This document shows, piece after piece, positions 58,060 to 64,000 of a stretch of 64,000 bases of DNA (its first letter is position 1; each line of letters begins with the position of its first letter). The stretch is from Hyperoodon ampullatus (lineage: Eukaryota > Chordata > Mammalia > Artiodactyla > Ziphiidae): contig OX457058.1 in NCBI GenBank assembly GCA_949752795.1, positions 160,397,353 to 160,461,352 on the forward strand, read 5' to 3'. Position numbers and translations under genes: made by a program. Under the pieces are notes generated by a model. It had not been told where the DNA came from. It worked only from the letters and a program-made list of their open reading frames with translations, and ran no database searches.

Positions 58060-58962
58060 CAAAAGAAAAAATGACTTAAAAAATTCCCCCTGAAAGCTGG
58101 CAACAGTTTGTAGGAAACTTAGCTGTAAATAGAGTGCAACCTACATTTCTGTCTAGCCATATTTTTGGGGTCCCCAACTTGGTGGCTGCCAAGCCAAGTT
58201 CTCAGGACAAAAATACACAAACAAGAAGGTAATAGGTGTCCTTGGGGGAGAAAGGAAATTCCCAAGTCACAATTTAAAGATTTAATTCTTATAATTTTTT
58301 TCTGACTGTTAATCTGAATTTGGAAAGGAAGGGATAATGTCAAAATTTACTTCTCCCTTGACAAAGCACTGAAGATAGAGATCTGGGAGCACTGACTTCG
58401 GTGGTGTCCCGATGGGTCTCATCTTGGTCACCAGAAACGGTGGAGAAAGAAAAAGAATTTTCCTTCTATCATTGCAGTGAGTGCTTGGCTTATACTCCCT
58501 TTTCCCTAGGGCATCTTATAAATGGATAAGCTTATCTAGATTAAAAGTTCTCTATTGTGGCCACTGTAATACAAGAATTGTCTTTGTTAAGGTTATCCTG
58601 CTTGTTCAGCCTTAAAACAAAATTTTATTCACCCAAAGCCTCACACTGGACCAGTCCAGTTTAAGATGGATTTAGTCCAGTTTCCAAGTCAGACTCCATT
58701 AGATCTAAACCCAGCCCAGTTTTTAAATTAGGCTGACTCTTGCTGGTCTCTGAATGCTGTCTCGAAAAGAAATGCTCAAATAAAGTCTGAAAGCTCACAA
58801 TGCAAAAACTTCAGAGGTAGGATCTGAGGAGGGACTTACCCACGACCTCCAGAGGCAGAGAGAAAGCATCAAGATCAAGGGCTTAATGGGTACCTATGTC
58901 TGGTTGCTCATTGGTCATGGGGACCATCAGTGGTATCCTTCAGCTCTTTTTTCTGATGCCAA
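58060..58962 (-). mobile_element. endogenous retrovirus-like internal leader region
   Basis: On the minus strand this directly follows the LTR at 59352-58966. The first bases after the LTR (58958-58945) read like a primer-binding site of the leucine-tRNA 'tggcatcagaa' type used by ERV-L relatives. The rest is probably non-coding leader. No gag, pol or env motif can be read, and every frame is broken. The identification rests on position and the primer-binding-like site. Confidence 0.5.
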
Positions 58963-58965
58963 AAC

Positions 58966-59352
58966 TGTTAAAAGATAAACTGAGGGGTATTAGAAATTTT
59001 AAGAATTTATTTGAGCAAAACCCAATTTAAATAGGGCAGCATCCAATCTACCAGATAGAAAGGAGCTCTGAAGAGCTATACAAAATGAAAGCCTTTTTCA
59101 TTTATAGGCATAAGGGAGTGGCAACAAGTTATTCTAGGCAAAAAAGCAGGTTGGTTATTGCAAACTTACTTTCCTTTAGGGGATGTCAGGGGTCTACCAG
59201 GCAGATTACCTAACTAGTGCTAATCAGGAAATTTTTGATTGGTTTAAGATTCCATTTCTAGGAGAGCCAAAAATATGATTAAGTTAAACCTTTGTTTGGT
59301 GACTCCATTTTGGGTTTAGCATGAGGGACTCTGTTTTAGCCCTGTTGTCTTT
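58966..59352 (-). mobile_element. ERV-L-like long terminal repeat
   Basis: An LTR whose minus-strand 3' end has 'aataaattcttaaaatt' (polyadenylation signal) and terminates '...ttttaaca', immediately followed by the primer-binding-like site. A related partial copy lies at 55525-55660 in the same orientation, so the pair probably bounded one provirus, now largely lost. The right edge (about 59352) is approximate. Exact subfamily is not certain. Confidence 0.65.
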
Positions 59353-59404
59353 TTTTTTTCTTTTTAAACAGAATAAACAATCAAAAATAAATAAATGAGA
59401 AGAA

Positions 59405-59890
59405 TTTTATTATTACACTGTTGGACACTGTGCTAAGTCCTGTGAAAAATACAGAAGGAAGTATGGCCTGACTTCCAATAAACTTCCATTCTAGTTGAGC
59501 CATGAGGCTTAAGTGATTCAAAATAACAAGTATACAAATCACAATTAATAATTAAGTTAATTAGACATAGGTAAAATGTCCTTAGATTTGAATATCTATG
59601 GCTTGTAAGGCTCTTTATAATTTGACTTCTATCTACTCCAGCATCTTCATTCCATAGACTTTAAGGCCACAGTTCTTTCATCTAGGAATCCTTTACTAGT
59701 CCTCATTTGGTCTTCTTGGAAAATTCCTAACTGTTCTTTGTTCTAACTTAACTGTCAACTTTTCTAGTAACGTTTTTTACACTTGTGTACAATTTTGATA
59801 TACACTACACTACATTAATAGACCTTTATTTATTTACTATCACACTAAATTGGCAGATGACACTTTACAGATGAAATTCTTCTTTTTGAA
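59405..59890. mobile_element. LINE-2 remnants
   Basis: Two pieces. Positions 59405-59510 resemble antisense L2 3' sequence ('tggacactgtgctaagtcct', 'ccattctagttgagc'). Positions 59590-59890 resemble sense L2 ('gcttgtaaggctctttataa', 'atctactccagcatcttcat', 'ctaggaatcctttactagtc'). Both are highly diverged. Confidence 0.5.
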
Positions 59891-60034
59891 AAATTTCTCT
59901 AAAAATTATTGACAAATGACCATGGTCAAGTTAGCTAAACTCTTTATGCCTTGGTTAACGCATCTATAAAATGAAATCTAAAGTTCTACCTAAATCTTAA
60001 TGTCAGTATGAGATTATATTGACTAGGACTAGGG

Positions 60035-60235
60035 TAGTAAACAATAACAGTAAACTTTGTTGAGTGTTTATTATATCTCAGACGTCATTTTAAACTCTTA
60101 CATATATTAACACAAATCCAATATCATTTGTGCTATTATTTTCCATATATCAAAATCAAGAAATCTTATGGACAGAGGATTTTTAAAGTTATGTGGCAGG
60201 ATATGATTTTAAGCAAGATAGGGTTGCTACAGAGT
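60035..60235 (-). mobile_element. MIR/L2-type remnant
   Basis: 'ttgagtgtttattatatctc', 'aaactcttacatatattaac' and 'tatttttcca'-like wording near 60140 follow the complement of a MIR 3' end. Strongly diverged. Confidence 0.5.
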
Positions 60236-61554
60236 CTACACCTTACAAAAATTCTGATTTTGTAAATATGATATAAAATACACTGGGAGATATATAAAAT
60301 AAAGTACAAATGGTAGCAAATATTGAACTTTTTGTAATCCATGTTCAGAGAGTTAACTTAAAGGTAACATATTGTTGTTTCCTTCTTTTGGTTTTCATGA
60401 ATGAGAAAATGCTGCCTTCCATTTAAAGAAGCAACATTTATTTCTAATTCTATTCTGAACCCATGAAATTTCATGATGTTTCACCAGTTAGAAAGTAAAC
60501 CCACTTTTATGCTTGAACATGATCAGGCTTGAAAAGTCAAATCTTGTGATTTCTTAATAGGCATCACTGGATGGTTTATAAATTCAATCTATTGTAATGA
60601 ATTCACTGAGGAAAATTATGTTGTTTAATATTATCTAATCTGAACTAAGACGTTCATCAATAGAGCTGTTTTGCAAATCAATTATGCTATGTTTTACATA
60701 ATCATGTAAATTGCTGTTGTATCTCTCCATTTTATTCAGTGAATGATATTTAAAGTAATTCTGCACTTGTCAAGATTTAAATTACAAGGGCATTTAGCAG
60801 TTGTCTTATGGTAGATGTCAAATAAACAAAAGTTATCAGGCACATTTAGAAACCACTTATATACCAAACTATTTAGTCTCATCTTAAGGTAAAGTTAATT
60901 TTATAAGGCATGATAAAGAATAAATACTTACCCTTGAGCACAGGAATTGATGTGGGAACACACTGATTACTTTCTCAGAAAATTTGATTAGATAATTTTA
61001 CGATGCTTAGGATGTCAAACAAATAAGTACTATTGAACTCTGTGCCACTTTATGGAAACATATAAACCAGACTGGAGCTTAACACCACTCCAGTGAGGTC
61101 AAATATATATGTGTACATAATACTGGGAGGTTATATATTTATATATAGAATATTTATATTACATGGTTCTCTATGCTCCTGAGAAGCTTATGATATAGAC
61201 CATCACCTGACTTTAATATCATTCTAATTTTTAAACTCCTTATAACAGAGACATATTTTTATTTGTATAATTTATTACCCAATGTTTAATTATGGAAACA
61301 ATTGTACAAATGCCTAAAACACAGATTGGCTACCAAGTCAAGCACAGTTTTTTTCCATCCATATAATTTCCCAAATAAGCCCACCTACTATAATATAACA
61401 AAGCCATATATAATTGAGCTAACTTTTGAAGAGCTGGGGTAAGAGAATTGCACATAGAGAAAAAAAAATGTATGAAGTTTATGAATGGGAAAAGACTTGA
61501 AGCAATAAAATAAAAAGAAAAGAATCTCATGCATGTAGGTTTTGGGGAGTATGA
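60236..61554. other. gene-free sequence
   Basis: AT-rich and unique-looking. TA-rich patch at 61105-61160. No gene or repeat recognised. Confidence 0.45.
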
Positions 61555-61830
61555 GTGAACCAGAAGGTGTGGGATAGAGATGAGGTCAGAAAATCATTGT
61601 GTAGAGTTGAGATTGATCCTGTTGGCCATAGTAAGGAATTGGATTTTATTGTAAAAAGAGAAGTTATTTGAAGATTTTTAAAAGTGAGAGTAGTGTGCAA
61701 TGATTTAGGATTTAAAAATCTAACTCTGGCTTCTGTGGGATTACATTTTTGAATATGGATAGAGCATTGAATAGCTATTTCAGCAGAAAAAGCAAAAGAT
61801 TATAGTTACTTGGATTAGGCTAGCTGCAGA
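61555..61830 (-). mobile_element. LINE-2 remnant
   Basis: The plus strand follows the same antisense L2 wording as 10240-10460: 'gatgaggtcagaaaatcatt', 'tggccatagtaaggaattgg', 'tctaactctggcttctgtgg', 'tggattaggctagctgcaga'. The two copies show the same part of L2 in the same orientation. Confidence 0.7.
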
Positions 61831-62378
61831 GAATAGCTAGAAAAGAAGAAATATTTCAAAGATATTTTGGAAGAATAAACAACAGAACTTCTTATGGATT
61901 AGATGTTAAAGATGAGAAAAAAAGAGAACTTAATAAAAATGGGTCTTAGTCTGTGTCATCTGGATGGGTAATTGGCCCAATTACTAGAATGAGAAAGTCT
62001 TCAGAAAAAATGGATTTTGGTCAGAGCTAGGGATTAAGATGTAGGTTTTGGATAAATGTGTGAGATGCTTCTTAAACACAGATATGGAAAGAACTCTCCC
62101 TCTTGACAGATTTTATGAGAAAAGACCATCTTCACTACCATGATCTTTGGATAGAGCTGTAACTAGTTTTCCCTCCCACTTTGGCAGTTTTCAAACTGCT
62201 TTAGAAATTCACATTCATCAACCTTAACTTCCTGGTCTGCAACAATTTCTAATCCAAGGTACTTGCCAAGTATTCATAAAGAGATGAACATTTTTTTTCA
62301 TTTTTGCAAAACTTCTTGTATATTTTTAGTACAGCATTTCTAATATAAATATAACATTTTAAAATACTTTAAGGGTGC
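61831..62378. other. gene-free sequence
   Basis: No recognised element between the L2 remnant and the L1 5' end. Confidence 0.45.
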
Positions 62379-64000
62379 CTTCAAGATGGCAGAGGAGTAA
62401 GAAGTGGTGATCACCTTCCTCCCCACAAATACATCAAAAATACTTCTACATGTGGAACAACTCCTACAGAACACCTACTGAATGCTGTCAGAAGACCTTA
62501 GACTTCCCAAAAGGCAAGAAACTCCTCACGTACCTGGATAGGTGAAAAAAAAAGGAAAAACAGAGACAAACAAATAGGGACAGGACCTGTACCTTGAGGA
62601 GGGAGCTGTGAAGGAGGAGAAGTTAACATACACTAGGAAGCCCCTTCACTGGCGGAGACAGGGGCTGGGTGTGGGTGGGGAAGCTTCAGAGCCATGGAGG
62701 AGAGCACAGCAACAGGTGTGCAGAGAGCAAATTGGAGAAATTCCTGCACAGAGGATCACTGCCAGCCAGCACTCACCAGCCTGAGAGGCTTGTCTGCTCA
62801 CCCACTGGGTCGGGTGGAGGCTGAGAGCTGAGGCTCTGGCTTTGGAAGTCAGACCCCAGGGAGAGGACTGGTGTTGGCTGAGTGAACATAGCCTGAAGGG
62901 GGCTAGTGCACCACAGCTAGCCAGGAGTGAGTCTGCATAAAACTCTGGACCTGCCTAAGAGGCAAGAGACCATTGTTTCAGGGTGTGCGAGGAGATGGGA
63001 TTCAGAGCACCACCTAAACAAGCTCCAGAGATGGGTGCAAGCCACAATTATCAGTGTGGGCCCCAGAGACGGGCATGAAACGTTAAGGCTGCTGCTGCAG
63101 CCACCAAGAAACCTGTGTGCAAGCACAGGTCACTATCCAAACATCCCCTCCCAGGAGCCTGTGCAGCCTGCCACTACCAGGGTCTTGTGATCCAGGGACA
63201 TCTTCCCCAGGAGAACACACGGCTCACCTCAGACTGTTGCAATGTCATGCCGGCTGCTGCCCCATAGGCCAGACCTACATTCCGTGCCCCTCCCTCCCCC
63301 TTGAGTGAGCCAGACCCCCTAATCAGCCACTCTTTAACCCTGCCTTGTCTGTATGGGGAATAGAGGCCCTCTGGCAACCTACAGGCAGAGGTGGGGCCAA
63401 ATCAAGAGCTAAATCCCAGGAACTGTGCAAACAAAGAAGAGAAAAGGAAATTTCTCCCAGCAGCCTCTGAAGCAGCAGATTAAGTCTCCACAATCAACTT
63501 GATGTACCCTGCATCTGTGGAGTACCTGAAAAGACAGCAAATCATTCCAAAATTGAGGCAGTGGATTTTAGGAGCAACTGTAGACTTGGGGGCTGCTTTC
63601 TAGGTCTAATTCTTTTCTGGTTTTATGTTTATCTTGTTTAGTATTTAGAGTTTATTATCATTGGTACATTTGTTTATTGATTTGATTGCTCTCTTCCTGT
63701 TTTATTATATATATATATATTTTTTTTTCATTTTTCTCTCTTTGTGAATGTGTATGTGTATGCTTCCTTGTGTGATATTGTCTGCATAGCTTGGCTTCTG
63801 CAATTTGTCCCAGGTTTCTGACTGTCTGTGTTTTTTTTTTTTTTTTTTTTTTTATTATACTTTTTAGCACTTGTTATCATTGATAGATTTCTTTTTTGGT
63901 TTGGTTGCTGTCTTCTTTCTTTCTCTCCTTTTTTTATTACATTATAATTTTTTAAAATATTTTTTTCTATTTTAATAACATTATTTTATTTTATTATAAT
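62379..64000 (+). mobile_element. L1 5' UTR, continues beyond the window
   Basis: It begins 'ccttcaagatggcagaggag', collinear with the start of the full-length L1 at 48883 (minus). Shared blocks include 'gtggaacaactcctacagaa', 'acacctactgaatgctgtca' and 'acttgatgtaccctgcatct'. The CpGs of the other copy are mostly TG or CA here, so this copy is older. After about 63600 the sequence becomes T-rich with long T runs and TA repeats, a different 5' UTR segment from that of the other copy. ORF1 is not reached. No target-site duplication can be tested because the 3' end lies outside. Confidence 0.85.

Overview
This is a eukaryotic, almost certainly cetacean (whale or dolphin), intergenic window. The lineage call rests on eleven tRNA-derived CHR-type SINEs, recognisable by a head reading 'ggcttccctggtggcgcag'. 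They belong to the CHR-1/CHR-2 group of cetaceans, hippos and ruminants, and the short CHR-2 form dominates in whales. The LINE-1 copies have the matching cetartiodactyl 3' ends. The sequence is AT-rich, and I see no intact host protein-coding gene, rRNA, tRNA gene or CRISPR array. Family names come from memory of the consensus sequences, not from a search.

Layout. 1-9.8 kb: mostly non-repetitive AT-rich DNA with old L1, LTR and MIR remnants and a stretch that might be a conserved non-coding element (about 9.08-9.56 kb). 9.8-17.5 kb: two LINE-2 remnants in opposite orientation, a MER5A-like DNA transposon, a CHR-1 SINE, MaLR LTRs and an old L1 ORF1 region. 18-24 kb: two L1 copies carrying three nested SINEs and separated by an MLT1/MST LTR. 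25-29 kb: a very short L1 3' end, a processed pseudogene of ribosomal protein L9 on the minus strand, another MaLR LTR, a MIR and a SINE with an unusual tail. 30-31.7 kb: microsatellites and an unexplained signal-peptide-like ORF. 31.75-38.9 kb: a long decayed L1 split by two SINEs and by a younger L1 that has two successive 3' ends. 39-41.5 kb: a SINE and another 5'-truncated L1.

42.3-48.9 kb holds the best-preserved element: a full-length L1 on the minus strand with a perfect 12-bp target-site duplication, an intact ORF1, an ORF2 broken only by three small frameshifts, and a CpG-rich 5' UTR. After it come a SINE, a quiet 2.6 kb stretch, old L1M pieces, two MIRs, a broken endogenous retrovirus-like element (55.5-59.35 kb, minus strand), L2/MIR remnants, and the 5' UTR of another L1 that runs off the right edge.

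How the parts relate: the window is a layered record of retrotransposition. L1 enzymes made the L1 copies and, acting in trans, very likely the SINEs and the RPL9 retrocopy. Target-site duplications around most young inserts give the order of events. I did not find a convincing undescribed functional system. The most interesting items are the altered 3' ends of the youngest L1 copies, the antisense ORF in the L1 5' UTR, the transduction-like SINE tails, and two unexplained stretches (31.4-31.75 kb and about 9.1-9.6 kb).
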